Part shown: one piece after another, positions 26,073 to 35,032 of the stretch | Position numbering within the stretch: the stretch's first letter is position 1 | Layout of the letters: the number at the start of each line of letters is the position of its first letter | NCBI RefSeq assembly: GCF_003814875.1 | Contig: NZ_RKQF01000001.1 | Coordinates: forward strand, 5,580,001-5,644,000 | Reading direction: 5' to 3' | Source: Streptomyces sp. Ag109_O5-1 | Lineage (GTDB): Bacteria; Actinomycetota; Actinomycetes; Streptomycetales; Streptomycetaceae | DNA: 64,000 nucleotides | Position numbers and translations under genes: made by a program | The notes under the pieces: generated by a model | Seen by the model: the letters and a program-made list of their open reading frames with translations, nothing else | Databases searched by the model: none | Told to the model about the DNA's origin: nothing

Positions 26073-26899
26073 ATCAGCCCGTGGTCACTCAGGTAGTCCA
26101 GCTGGGCGCGGACCGACAGTTCTGCCGCTGGCCACAGGGAGCGGTCCACGTCGGCGTAGACGTGGGCGACGACCTCGGCGGGCGCGCGATGGCCGTTCTC
26201 GACGGCCGTCTCGACCTGGGCGAGCCGGTGGGCGCGGTGGGCCAGGTAGAACTCGACGGCGCCTTGGGCGTCCTCCAGGACGGGTCCGTGGCCCGGCAGC
26301 ACCGTGTGCACGCCGTCGTCGACCGTCAGCGAGCGCAGCCGTCGTAGCGAGTCCAGGTAGTCGCCCAGGCGGCCGTCCGGGTGCGCCACGACCGTCGTAC
26401 CGCGTCCCAGGATGGTGTCGCCGGTCAGGACTGCACGGTCGGCCGGGAGGTGGAAGCAGAGCGAGTCGGCGGTGTGGCCGGGGGTCGGTACGACGCGCAG
26501 TTCCAGGCCACCGGTCGTGATCACGTCACCGGCCGCCAGGCCCTCGTCGCCCAGACGCAGTGCCGGGTCGAGGGCACGCACGCGCGTGCCGGTCAGTTCC
26601 GCGAACCGGACGGCGCCCTCGGCGTGGTCCGGGTGGCCGTGGGTGAGGAGGGTGAGCGCGACGCGCCGGCCGGCCTTCTCCGCCGTGTCGATGACCGCGC
26701 GAAGGTGGTCGTCGTCCAGCGGCCCCGGATCGATCACCACGGCCAGGCCGGAGTCGGGCTCGGCGACTATCCAGGTGTTGGTGCCGTCCAGGGTCATCGC
26801 GGAGGCGTTGGGCGCCAGCACGTTGACGGCCCGCGCGGTGGCGGGCCCGGAGAGGACTCCGCCACGGGGCTGGCCGGGCAGGGCTGCGGCCTCGGTCAT
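26069..26899 (-). CDS. Metallo-beta-lactamase-fold hydrolase
   Basis: A 276-residue MBL hydrolase with LLTHGHPDHAEG (HxHxDH), a third His in VVPTPGHTADSLCF, Asp in LTGDTILGRG and a late His in LPGHGPVL. It binds two metals and resembles glyoxalase-II/LACTB2-type hydrolases. The ATG at 26899 has GGAAGGAG upstream. The start overlaps the stop of a 61-residue frame whose first residues resemble this protein's N-terminus. It lies in an operon with the NUDIX, RidA and DUF4177 genes. Confidence 0.88.
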   Translation of the reverse strand: MTEAAALPGQPRGGVLSGPATARAVNVLAPNASAMTLDGTNTWIVAEPDSGLAVVIDPGPLDDDHLRAVIDTAEKAGRRVALTLLTHGHPDHAEGAVRFAELTGTRVRALDPALRLGDEGLAAGDVITTGGLELRVVPTPGHTADSLCFHLPADRAVLTGDTILGRGTTVVAHPDGRLGDYLDSLRRLRSLTVDDGVHTVLPGHGPVLEDAQGAVEFYLAHRAHRLAQVETAVENGHRAPAEVVAHVYADVDRSLWPAAELSVRAQLDYLSDHGLI

Positions 26900-27081
26900 G
26901 CGAGGGCTCCTTCCGGCAGCGCCGTCGATGCGCCGAGCCGTCGGCCCGAGGCCGGTACGGCGTTGCCCCGGCCGGAGGTCGGCACAGCGCCCCACGGCCC
27001 GCGCACCGGTGGTGCGAAGGGCGCGCGGGGAACCGGAACTCCGCCGGGGAGCCGGTCGGGCAGGGCAGCTGCGTCCGTCAT
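26896..27081 (-). CDS. 61-residue frame resembling the N-terminus of the MBL protein
   Basis: MTDAAALPDRLPGGVPVPRA here compares with MTEAAALPGQPRGGVLSGPA at the start of the adjacent MBL hydrolase; after about 15 residues the similarity ends and low-complexity Pro/Gly/Arg sequence follows. The frame overlaps the MBL start as ATGA and begins 3 bases after the NUDIX stop, so it would be translated. It is probably a partial tandem duplication of the MBL 5' end, now a spacer or a small protein without a fold. Confidence 0.45.
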   Translation of the reverse strand: MTDAAALPDRLPGGVPVPRAPFAPPVRGPWGAVPTSGRGNAVPASGRRLGASTALPEGALA

Positions 27082-27083
27082 GG

Positions 27084-27971
27084 TCAGGCTCCACCGGTCG
27101 GGAGGTCGGTCGGGAGGTCGGTCGGTATGTGCTTGGTGAACTCGTCGTGGCCCGGCCAGGTCAGGACAATCTCGCCGTCCGCCAGGCGGGCGCGTGCCAG
27201 CACCGGCGTCATGTCCCGCGCGGGCGCCGCCGCCAGCGTCTCGGCGGCCGAGGCGTACGGCAGGAGCTGGCGCAGGGTCGCGATGGTGGGCGGCATCATC
27301 AGCAGCTCGCCCTTGTCGTAGCCGGCGGCGGCCTGTGCCGGGCGGATCCACACCGTGCGGTCGGCCTCCGTGGAGGCGTTGCGGGTGCGCTGGCCGGCGG
27401 GGAGGGCGGCGACGAAGAACCAGGTGTCGTAGCGGCGGGTCTCGAACTCAGGGGTGATCCAGCGCGTCCAGGCGCCGAGGAGGTCCGAGCGCAGGACCAG
27501 GCCCCGCCGGTCCAGGAACTCCGCGAAGGACAGGTCACGGGCGACCAGGGCGGCCCGGTCGGCCTCCCAGTCGTCCCCGGTGGTGTCCCCGACCACGGCG
27601 TCGGCGGCCGGGCCCGCGAGAAGCACGCCGGCCTCCTCGTAGGTCTCCCGCACGGCCGCGCAGACGATCGCCTGGGCGCCCGCCTCGTCGACGCCGAGCC
27701 GCTCGGCCCACCACGCGCGCGTGGGACCCGCCCAGCGCACCTGGTGGTCGTCGTCGCGCGGGTCGACACCGCCGCCCGGATACGCGTACGCGCCTCCGGC
27801 GAAGGCCATGGAGGCGCGTCTGCGCAGCATGTGGACGACGGGACCGTCCGGGGTGTCCTTCAGGAGCAGCACGGTGGCCGCGCGCTTCGGGGACACCGGC
27901 ACGAGGGTGCCCTCCGCGTGCGCGCGGATCCGGTCCGGCCACTCGGGGGGATACCACTGTCCATCGGCCAT
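27084..27971 (-). CDS. NUDIX hydrolase
   Basis: A 295-residue protein. The Nudix box is split as in the NUDT19/RIP type: YPGGGVDPRDDDH then, after an insertion, AIVCAAVRETYEEAGVLLAG (REtyEEaG). It probably hydrolyses a nucleoside-diphosphate-linked substrate such as CoA derivatives. The extreme C-terminus repeats PTDLPTDLPTGG from a short DNA duplication. It is followed by the MBL gene region and lies downstream of RidA. Confidence 0.86.
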   Translation of the reverse strand: MADGQWYPPEWPDRIRAHAEGTLVPVSPKRAATVLLLKDTPDGPVVHMLRRRASMAFAGGAYAYPGGGVDPRDDDHQVRWAGPTRAWWAERLGVDEAGAQAIVCAAVRETYEEAGVLLAGPAADAVVGDTTGDDWEADRAALVARDLSFAEFLDRRGLVLRSDLLGAWTRWITPEFETRRYDTWFFVAALPAGQRTRNASTEADRTVWIRPAQAAAGYDKGELLMMPPTIATLRQLLPYASAAETLAAAPARDMTPVLARARLADGEIVLTWPGHDEFTKHIPTDLPTDLPTGGA

Positions 27972-28022
27972 TACCGGAGGCTATCCCGTGGGGAGCGAAT
28001 GTTCGAGAGGGGCTTCGGCAGG

Positions 28023-28487
28023 CTACGGCAGCAGCTCGACCTGGACCTCGACCTCGACCGGTGCGTCCAGCGGCAGCACCGCGACGCCCACCGCGCTGCG
28101 CGCGTGCACGCCCTTGTCGCCGAGGACCTCGCCGAGCAGTTCGCTGGCGCCGTTGATCACGCCGGGCTGGCCGGTGAAGTCGCTCGCGGAGGCGACGAAA
28201 CCGACGACCTTCACCACGCGCGCGATGCGGTCCAGGTCACCCGTGACGGACTTCACGGCGGCCAGGGCGTTCAGCGCGCAGGTGCGGGCCAGTTCCTTGG
28301 CCTCCTCCGCGGTGACCTCGGCGCCGACCTTGCCGGTGACCGGGAGCTTGCCGTCCACCATCGGCAGCTGGCCGGAGGTGTAGACGTACGCACCGGACCG
28401 CACGGCGGGCTGGTAGGCGGCGAGCGGCGGGACGACCGCGGGCAGCGAGAGACCGAGTTCGGCCAGCTTGGCCTCGACCGCGCTCAC
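28023..28487 (-). CDS. RidA/YjgF-family deaminase
   Basis: A 154-residue protein from the GTG at 28487. VYTSGQLPMVDGKLPVTGKVG and the C-terminal VEVEVQVELLP belong to the RidA barrel, and a conserved Arg/Glu pair lines the site. RidA enzymes hydrolyse reactive enamines and imines produced by PLP enzymes. The GTG overlaps the TAG of the DUF4177 gene by one base, so the two are coupled. Confidence 0.88.
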   Translation of the reverse strand: MSAVEAKLAELGLSLPAVVPPLAAYQPAVRSGAYVYTSGQLPMVDGKLPVTGKVGAEVTAEEAKELARTCALNALAAVKSVTGDLDRIARVVKVVGFVASASDFTGQPGVINGASELLGEVLGDKGVHARSAVGVAVLPLDAPVEVEVQVELLP

Positions 28488-28642
28488 TACGCCTTCTCCC
28501 GCTTCATGTAGGCGACGAGCTGCTCCGGGTTGGGCCCGGGCACGACCTGGACGAGCTCCCAGCCGTCCTGGCCCCAGTTGTCCAGAATCTGCTTCGTCGC
28601 GTGGACGAGCAGCGGTACGGTCACGTATTCCCACTTGGTCAT
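28487..28642 (-). CDS. DUF4177 small protein
   Basis: A 51-residue protein, MTKWEYVTVPLLVHATKQIL, then NWGQDGWELVQVVPGPNPEQLVAYMKREKA. The WEYVTVP start and the QDGWELV motif are characteristic of DUF4177. It is too short for an enzyme. First gene of the operon with RidA. The ATG at 28642 was chosen over 28705 for homology. Confidence 0.8.
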   Translation of the reverse strand: MTKWEYVTVPLLVHATKQILDNWGQDGWELVQVVPGPNPEQLVAYMKREKA

Positions 28643-28749
28643 GCGGCCGACTTTATCCGCTGTGACGCACGGGACAGTCGTACGACCGGGAGCACGGTTA
28701 TCCACAGCCTCCCGCGTGAGTGTCCGGCCGACTGGTTAGTCTCGAAGAC

Positions 28750-29727
28750 GTGAGCAGGCTCCAGGTCGTCAGCGGCAAGGGCGGGACCGGAAAGACGACG
28801 GTCGCCGCCGCACTCGCGCTGGCCCTCGCGACCGAGGGGAAGCGGACGCTTCTCGTGGAGGTCGAGGGCCGGCAGGGCATCGCCCAGCTCTTCGAGACGG
28901 AGGCGTTGCCGTACGAGGAGCGGAAGATCGCCGTAGCGCAGGGAGGCGGTGAGGTCTACGCGCTGGCCATCGATCCCGAACTGGCCCTTCTGGACTACCT
29001 CCAGATGTTCTACAAGCTCGGCGGGGCGGGGCGGGCGCTGAAGAAGCTCGGCGCGATCGACTTCGCCACCACCGTCGCGCCCGGTCTGAGGGACGTGCTC
29101 CTCACCGGCAAGGCGTGCGAGGCGGTGCGCCGCAAGGACAAGGCGGGACGGTTCATCTACGACTACGTGGTGATGGACGCGCCCCCGACCGGCCGCATCA
29201 CCCGCTTCCTGAACGTGAACGACGAGGTGGCCGGGCTGGCGAAGATCGGCCCGATACACAATCAGGCGCAGGCCGTGATGCGGGTGCTGAAGTCCGAGGA
29301 GACGGCCGTGCACCTGGTCACGCTGCTGGAGGAGATGCCGGTCCAGGAGACCGCCGACGGCATCGCCGAACTGCGCGCCGCGCGGCTGCCGGTGGGCCGG
29401 GTCATCGTGAACATGGTCCGGCCGGAGATGCTGGACGCGGCCGACCTGGACCTCGTACGGACCGTGCCGCGCACCGCCGTGGCGCAGTCGCTGTCGGCCG
29501 CGGGCCTGGGCGGAGCGCGCCGCGGCGGGAAGGCCGAGCAGCTGGTGAACCCGCTGCTCGCACAGGCCGCCGAGTACGCCGAGCGGCACGCGCTGGAGCA
29601 CGAGCAGCGCGCGGTCCTCGCCGAGCTGGACCTGCCGCGGCACGAACTGCCGCTGCTCGCCGAGGGGATGGACCTGGCGGGCCTGTACGAACTCGCCAAT
29701 GAGCTGCGGGAACAGGGGATGTCATGA
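28750..29727 (+). CDS. ArsA/Get3-like ATPase, first of a pair
   Basis: A 325-residue SIMIBI ATPase. The P-loop is SGKGGTGKTTVAAALA, followed by the VEVEGRQGIAQLFE switch and VVMDAPPTGRITRFL. The GTG at 28750 lies about 10 bases after a TTAGTC box, so the message is probably leaderless. It lacks the paired metal-binding cysteines of arsenite ArsA, so a role in arsenic export is unlikely. Actinobacteria keep two such genes in tandem beside wblA. The stop overlaps the start of the second gene by 4 bases, which suggests a heterodimer. Confidence 0.87.
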   Translation: MSRLQVVSGKGGTGKTTVAAALALALATEGKRTLLVEVEGRQGIAQLFETEALPYEERKIAVAQGGGEVYALAIDPELALLDYLQMFYKLGGAGRALKKLGAIDFATTVAPGLRDVLLTGKACEAVRRKDKAGRFIYDYVVMDAPPTGRITRFLNVNDEVAGLAKIGPIHNQAQAVMRVLKSEETAVHLVTLLEEMPVQETADGIAELRAARLPVGRVIVNMVRPEMLDAADLDLVRTVPRTAVAQSLSAAGLGGARRGGKAEQLVNPLLAQAAEYAERHALEHEQRAVLAELDLPRHELPLLAEGMDLAGLYELANELREQGMS

Positions 29728-31124
29728 CTCCGGATCCGGACCCGGTACAGGAACCGGCGCAGGACGGCACGCGGCGCCTCGCCCACGCGCCCGCGCTCGA
29801 CGTCGACCCGCTGCTGGACGATCCGAAGACCAGGATCGTGGTCTGCTGCGGCTCGGGCGGGGTCGGGAAGACCACCACCGCGGCGGCGCTGGGGCTGCGG
29901 GCGGCCGAGCGCGGCCGCAAGGTGGTCGTGCTGACCATCGACCCGGCCAGGCGGCTGGCGCAGTCCATGGGCATCGACTCGCTCGACAACGTGCCGCGGA
30001 AGGTGAAGGGCACCGAGGGCGGCGGCGAACTGCACGCCATGATGCTGGACATGAAGCGCACCTTCGACGAGGTCGTCGAGGCGCACGCGGACGCCGAGCG
30101 GGCGGCCGCCATCCTGGCCAACCCCTTCTACCAGTCGCTCTCGGCGGGCTTCGCGGGCACGCAGGAGTACATGGCGATGGAGAAGCTGGGCCAGTTGCGG
30201 GCCCGGGACGAGTGGGACCTGATCATCGTCGACACCCCGCCCTCCCGTTCCGCGCTGGACTTCCTCGATGCGCCGAAGCGCCTCGGTTCCTTCCTGGACG
30301 GCAAGCTGATCCGGCTGCTGACCGCACCGGCGAAGCTGGGCGGCCGCGCGGGCATGGCCTTCCTGAACGTCGGCATGTCGATGATGACCGGCACGCTCGG
30401 CAAGCTGCTCGGCGGTCAACTACTGAAGGACGTCCAGACGTTCGTGGCCGCGATGGACACGACGTTCGGCGGGTTCCGTACGCGCGCGGACGCGACGTAC
30501 AAGCTGCTCCAGGCGCCCGGTACGGCATTCCTGGTGGTGGCGGCTCCGGAGCGGGACGCGCTGCGGGAGGCCGCGTACTTCGTGGAGCGGCTGGCCGCGG
30601 AGGACATGCCGCTGGTGGGGCTCGTCCTCAACCGTGTCCACGGCAGCGGCGCCGACCGGCTGTCGGCCGAACGCGCGCTCGCCGCCGCGGAAAATCTCGA
30701 GACCGCGTATGCCGAGACTGCGGAAAATCTTGAAGAGCCCCGCATTGTCGATCAGGGTGGCGGGAAAGCTGGACTTCGTAACTCTCCCGACACGTACGGC
30801 AGTTCTGAATCACCCGCGCCCGCGCCGTCCGGGTCCCGGCCCGACGAATCCCCCTCGTCGAGGCCCGAGGACATGACTGACGAATCCCCCTCGTCAGACG
30901 ACCCGGACCGCACCGTCGACCAGCTCACCGCAGGTCTGCTGAGGCTGCATGCCGAGCGCATGCAGCTGCTCTCCCGCGAGCAGCGCACACGTGACCGCTT
31001 CACCGCGCGCCACCCCGAGGTGGCTGTGGTGGAAGTGGCCGCGCTGCCCGGCGATGTGCACGACCTCACAGGGCTGCGGGACATCGGCGACCGGCTCGCG
31101 GCCGGCCGACCGGAGCTGCCGTAG
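29724..31124 (+). CDS. ArsA/Get3-like ATPase, second of a pair, with acidic linker and extra C-terminal domain
   Basis: A 466-residue ATPase with P-loop CCGSGGVGKTTTAAALG, LTIDPARRLAQSMG and IIVDTPPSRSALDFL. Residues about 320-400 are an acidic, Ser/Pro-rich linker with internal duplications (AENLETAYAETAENLEEP; DESPSS twice). After it comes a short helical domain, ending LTGLRDIGDRLAAGRPELP, found in the family. It is co-translated with the first ATPase. The function is unknown; it sits immediately before wblA, convergent. Confidence 0.86.
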   Translation: MTPDPDPVQEPAQDGTRRLAHAPALDVDPLLDDPKTRIVVCCGSGGVGKTTTAAALGLRAAERGRKVVVLTIDPARRLAQSMGIDSLDNVPRKVKGTEGGGELHAMMLDMKRTFDEVVEAHADAERAAAILANPFYQSLSAGFAGTQEYMAMEKLGQLRARDEWDLIIVDTPPSRSALDFLDAPKRLGSFLDGKLIRLLTAPAKLGGRAGMAFLNVGMSMMTGTLGKLLGGQLLKDVQTFVAAMDTTFGGFRTRADATYKLLQAPGTAFLVVAAPERDALREAAYFVERLAAEDMPLVGLVLNRVHGSGADRLSAERALAAAENLETAYAETAENLEEPRIVDQGGGKAGLRNSPDTYGSSESPAPAPSGSRPDESPSSRPEDMTDESPSSDDPDRTVDQLTAGLLRLHAERMQLLSREQRTRDRFTARHPEVAVVEVAALPGDVHDLTGLRDIGDRLAAGRPELP

Positions 31125-31145
31125 ACCTGCGTGGACCTGCTCGGC

Positions 31146-31484
31146 CTAGCTCACCGCCGCGTAGTTCTCGTACACCTCGTCGCTGTCGAGGGGGACGATG
31201 CCGGTCCCCCGCTCGTACTCCGAGCGCGCTGTCTCCAGGAGCCTGCGCCAGGAGGTCACGGTGGGCCGCCTGCGCAGCAGTGCGCGACGCTCCCGCTCGG
31301 TCATTCCTCCCCACACGCCGAACTCGACGCGATTGTCCAGCGCATCGGCCAGGCATTCCGTGCGTACCGGACACCCGGTGCACACCGCCTTGGCCCTGTT
31401 CTGCGCTGCTCCTTGAACGAACAGTTCATCCGGATCGGTAGTGCGGCAGGCAGCCTGCGCACTCCAGTCGGTTACCCAGCCCAT
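31146..31484 (-). CDS. wblA: WhiB-like iron-sulfur regulator WblA
   Basis: A 112-residue Wbl protein. The four cysteines at residues 13, 35, 38 and 44 (C...CTGCPVRTEC) bind the 4Fe-4S cluster. The NRVEFGVWGGMTERERRALLRRRP turn and basic helix bind sigma factor and DNA. WblA represses antibiotic production and aids sporulation in Streptomyces. The ATG at 31484 gives the usual family length; an in-frame ATG at 31541 is possible. The long upstream region is typical of a highly regulated gene. Confidence 0.95.
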   Translation of the reverse strand: MGWVTDWSAQAACRTTDPDELFVQGAAQNRAKAVCTGCPVRTECLADALDNRVEFGVWGGMTERERRALLRRRPTVTSWRRLLETARSEYERGTGIVPLDSDEVYENYAAVS

Positions 31485-32031
31485 ACCGGCGCCGTCCTCT
31501 CCCGAATCGAGGCTCCCCCACGGCGGCAGCGGCATATTCACCGCCGCCAGTTGAGGACGTTACGGAAGGTGGGCACAGCGCAACACCCCCTTCGGGCCCA
31601 ATCTTGAATGGCCCGAACGGACTATGGGTAAGCGGCAGATCACCCGCGGGAGTGAGCTGACGACATGCGCGAACATCCCGGCAAACCGGGACAGGTACGG
31701 TGCGACACAACGGACGCCGGATGACACACGAGGCGGATTCGGACACGTCGCCAACACATGGCCCGAAAAAAGTGGGCTGGTTCCGGAACGATTCGGGGTC
31801 GCCGGACGTATTGATACGTGGCCGCACTGCTGTGACAGTTGAGAGCAGCTTAGGCCAAGGCCTGTACGCGTGTCCGGCGAATGGCAAGGTAGACCGTCCA
31901 TGTCGTCGTGCCGTCAGACAGACTCGGCGGTGCCGCCCTCTGTCTCCCCCTATGTCACGATCCAGCACTCGAACATCCCGAGAGCCGCCCGCTCACCCGG
32001 AATGCTCAGTCCTACGGATTAGGCTGCCCCC
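31485..32031. other. Divergent regulatory region between wblA and the PBP gene
   Basis: About 550 bases with no supported gene, AT-richer in places. It contains a small hairpin, TCCCGG-CAAA-CCGGGA, near 31675-31692. It must carry the wblA promoter, a known target of several developmental regulators, and the PBP promoter. I could not assign particular operator boxes. Confidence 0.45.
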
Positions 32032-34314
32032 ATGCCAAAGAAGCGCTCGGGCGGTGGTCTGTCGGCCACGCAGCAGGCCGCCAAGTTCCTCGGTGTCAGT
32101 GTGCTCGCGGGAGCCGTCATGGCGGGCATCGCACTGCCCGCGGCCGGCGCCCTGGGCCTCGCGGCCAAGGGCTCGGTCCAGGGCTTCGACGAGATCCCGG
32201 CCAACCTGAAGAGCCCGCAGCTCAGCCAGCGGACCCGGATCCTCGACAGCCAGGGCAACCAGATCGCCCAGGTCTACTCCCGTGACCGCACGGTGGTGGA
32301 CCTCAAGGACATCTCGCCGTACATGCAGAAGGCGATCGTCGCGATCGAGGACTCGCGCTACTACCAGCACGGCGCCATCGACCTGAAGGGCGTGCTGCGC
32401 GCGCTGAACAAGAACGCGCAGAGCGGCGGGGTCTCCCAGGGCGCCTCCACGCTCACCCAGCAGCTGGTGAAGAACTACTTCATCGAGGAGGCCGGCGACG
32501 ACCCGACGAAGGTCGCCCAGGCCACCCAGCAGACCCTCGGCCGCAAGGTCAAGGAGCTGAAGTACGCGATCCAGCTGGAGGAGAAGCTCGGCAAGAAGAA
32601 GATCCTCGAGAACTACCTGAACATCACCTTCTTCGGCGAGCAGGCCTACGGTGTCGAGGCCGCCTCCCAGCGCTACTTCTCCCAGCACGCCAAGGACCTC
32701 AACCTCCAGCAGGCGGCGCTCCTGGCCGGCATCGTCCAGTCGCCGAGCCGCTACGACCCGGTCAACGACGAGGCCGAGGCCACCAAGCGGCGCAACGTGG
32801 TGCTGGAGCGCATGGCCCAGCTCGGCGACATCTCCCAGGCGGAGGCCGACAAGGCCAAGGAGGCACCGCTCGGGCTGAAGGTCACCCAGCCGAAGAACGG
32901 CTGCATCACCGCCACCAAGGGCGCCGGGTTCTTCTGCAAGTACGTCGAGAACGTCTTCCTCACCGACCCGGTCTTCGGCAAGACCCGTGAAGCGCGCGCC
33001 AAGCTCTGGAACCAGGGCGGTCTGACCGTCCGTACGACGCTGGACCCGCAGGCCCAGGACTCGGTTCAGTCCTCGATCAAGGACCACGTCTACAAGTCCG
33101 ACGCGGTCGCCGCGGCCGCCACCCTCGTGGAGCCCGGCTCCGGCAAGATCCTGGCGATGGGCCAGTCGAAGCCGTACGGCTACAACAAGAACGAGACCGA
33201 GTACAACTTCTCGGTCGACCGGGACTACGGCGGCTCCAACTACGGCTTCCCGACGGGTTCGACGTTCAAGCCGTTCGTGGCCGCGGCCGCCATCGAGGGC
33301 GGCAAGTCGGCGACGCAGGAGTACTCGTCGCCGTACAAGATGAACTACCCGAGCCCGGTCCAGGCCTGCGACGGCAAGCAGTGGGTCAACACGACGGGCG
33401 AGCAGGTCGAGAACGAGAACGAGTCCGAGGTCGGGCCGTACCAGATGAAGAAGGCGATGGCGAAGTCCATCAACACCTACTTCGTCCAGCTGATCTCCGA
33501 CATCGGCCTGTGCCCGGTGGTCAAGATGACCGACGCGCTCCACGTCCACCAGGGCGACGGCTCGAAGCTCCCGCAGACCCCGGCCATTGCGCTCGGCGCG
33601 ATCGGCCTCTCCCCGCTGACCATGGCGAGCGCATACGCCACGTTCGCCGACCGCGGTATGTACTGCACGCCGGTGGCCATCGAGTCGATCACCCAGAAGG
33701 TCGGCAACGAGCAGAAGTCCCTGGCCGTGCCCAAGTCGACCTGCTCGCGCGCGATGAGCGAGAAGACCGCGGACACGATCAACACCCTGCTGCGCGGTGT
33801 GATCGACTCCGGTACCGGTCAGCAGGCCGGCCTGGACGACCGGGAGAGCGCGGGCAAGACCGGTACCACGGACTCCCGCAAGAACGCCTGGTTCGTCGGC
33901 TACACGCCGAACATGGCGGGTGCGGTCTGGGTCGGCAGCGCCAAGCAGAACATCGAGATGACCAACATCACCATCGGCGGCGTCTACCACTCCGAGGTCT
34001 TCGGCGCCGACACGCCCGGCCCGATCTGGAAGGACGCCATGACCGGCGCCCTGGAGGGCAAGCCCTCCGAGTCGTTCAACCTGATCGACATCCCGGACGA
34101 GAACGACAAGGGCAAGGGACACGGCGACGGCAACGGCAACGGCAACGGTGACAACACCGGTGGCCTGATCGGCGGTCTCATCGGCGACACGAGCGACGGC
34201 GGTACGACGAACGGCTCGACCGGCGGCGGCACCAACCCGACCCCGACCTTCTCCTTCCCCGACGGCTTCATCCAGGGGAACGGGAACGGCGGGAACGGCA
34301 GGGGCCGAAACTGA
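32032..34314 (+). CDS. Class A penicillin-binding protein (transglycosylase/transpeptidase)
   Basis: A 760-residue bifunctional cell-wall synthase. One N-terminal transmembrane helix is followed by a GT51 domain with catalytic Glu106 in VAIEDSRYYQHGAID and QGASTLTQQLVKNYF. The transpeptidase domain has Ser410 in GSTFKPF (SxxK), KSINTYF (SxN) and GKTGTTD (KTG). It polymerises lipid II and crosslinks peptidoglycan outside the membrane. The C-terminal ~70 residues are Gly/Asn/Asp-rich and probably flexible. A strong bidirectional terminator separates it from the YqeY gene. Confidence 0.96.
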   Translation: MPKKRSGGGLSATQQAAKFLGVSVLAGAVMAGIALPAAGALGLAAKGSVQGFDEIPANLKSPQLSQRTRILDSQGNQIAQVYSRDRTVVDLKDISPYMQKAIVAIEDSRYYQHGAIDLKGVLRALNKNAQSGGVSQGASTLTQQLVKNYFIEEAGDDPTKVAQATQQTLGRKVKELKYAIQLEEKLGKKKILENYLNITFFGEQAYGVEAASQRYFSQHAKDLNLQQAALLAGIVQSPSRYDPVNDEAEATKRRNVVLERMAQLGDISQAEADKAKEAPLGLKVTQPKNGCITATKGAGFFCKYVENVFLTDPVFGKTREARAKLWNQGGLTVRTTLDPQAQDSVQSSIKDHVYKSDAVAAAATLVEPGSGKILAMGQSKPYGYNKNETEYNFSVDRDYGGSNYGFPTGSTFKPFVAAAAIEGGKSATQEYSSPYKMNYPSPVQACDGKQWVNTTGEQVENENESEVGPYQMKKAMAKSINTYFVQLISDIGLCPVVKMTDALHVHQGDGSKLPQTPAIALGAIGLSPLTMASAYATFADRGMYCTPVAIESITQKVGNEQKSLAVPKSTCSRAMSEKTADTINTLLRGVIDSGTGQQAGLDDRESAGKTGTTDSRKNAWFVGYTPNMAGAVWVGSAKQNIEMTNITIGGVYHSEVFGADTPGPIWKDAMTGALEGKPSESFNLIDIPDENDKGKGHGDGNGNGNGDNTGGLIGGLIGDTSDGGTTNGSTGGGTNPTPTFSFPDGFIQGNGNGGNGRGRN

Positions 34315-34321
34315 CCTTCCG

Positions 34322-34374
34322 GTACGACGGCGGGGCCGCACCTCTGAGAAAGAGGTGCGGCCCCGCCGTCGTAC
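34322..34374. terminator. Bidirectional terminator, 24-bp perfect stem
   Basis: The arm beginning GTACGACGGCGGGGCCGC (34322-34345) pairs perfectly with 34351-34374 around a GAGAA loop. It lies between the convergent PBP and YqeY genes. Confidence 0.85.
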
Positions 34375-34415
34375 TGCCTGTCCTGAGCTCTGTCCCGGAG
34401 CTCTGCCCCGCTCCC

Positions 34416-34883
34416 TCAGCCCTGAAGGTGCTTCTTCACCGCGGCGGCGACGCGGCCGCCCTCGGCCAGGCCGGCCACCTTCGGGTTCACGATCTTCATC
34501 ACGGCGCCCATCGCCCGCGGCCCCTCGGCACCCGCCGCCTTCGCCTCCGCGACGGCCTGGGCGACGACCGCGTCCAGCTCCTCGTCACTGAGCTGCTTCG
34601 GCAGGTACTCGGCGAGGACCCCGCCCTCCGCCTTCTCCCGCTCGGCGCTCTCGGCACGGCCACCCTGCGCGAAGGCATCGGCGGCCTCCCGGCGCTTCTT
34701 CGCCTCCTTGGCGATCACCTTGAGCACCTCGTCGTCGGAGAGCTCGCGCTTCTGCTTGCCCGCGACCTCCTCGGTGGTGATCGCGGCGAGCGTCATCCGG
34801 AGCGTGGACGAGCGGAGCTCGTCGCGCCCCTTGATCGCGGCGTTGAGGTCGTCCTGCAGCTTCGACTTGAGCGTGGTGGTCAT
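34416..34883 (-). CDS. GatB/YqeY domain protein
   Basis: A 155-residue protein, MTTTLKSKLQDDLNAAIKGRDELRSSTLRM, with EAADAFAQGGRAESAEREKAEGGVLAEYLPKQLSDEEL and GAVMKIVNPKVAGLAEGGRVAAAVKKHL, the two conserved blocks of YqeY. The fold resembles the tail of GatB amidotransferase; a direct biochemical role is not established. The ATG at 34883 was chosen over 34934 because it begins the conserved block. Confidence 0.9.
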   Translation of the reverse strand: MTTTLKSKLQDDLNAAIKGRDELRSSTLRMTLAAITTEEVAGKQKRELSDDEVLKVIAKEAKKRREAADAFAQGGRAESAEREKAEGGVLAEYLPKQLSDEELDAVVAQAVAEAKAAGAEGPRAMGAVMKIVNPKVAGLAEGGRVAAAVKKHLQG

Positions 34884-35032
34884 GAATCCGATTGTCGCAG
34901 GTGCCGCAAGCCGGACGCCCGCAGTTTTCCCCACCCCCTACTTCCCGCTCTCCTCCCCCCGTCTCACTCCCCTGTCGCGCCTGTCGCGCCGGCCGGTCTC
35001 GGGTGCCTCTCTCCGTCTGACACGATGGTCGT

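Noticed and set aside
28750..31124. Arsenite efflux system (ArsA pair)
   Set aside because: No ArsB, ArsR or ArsD neighbour and no metal-binding cysteine set.
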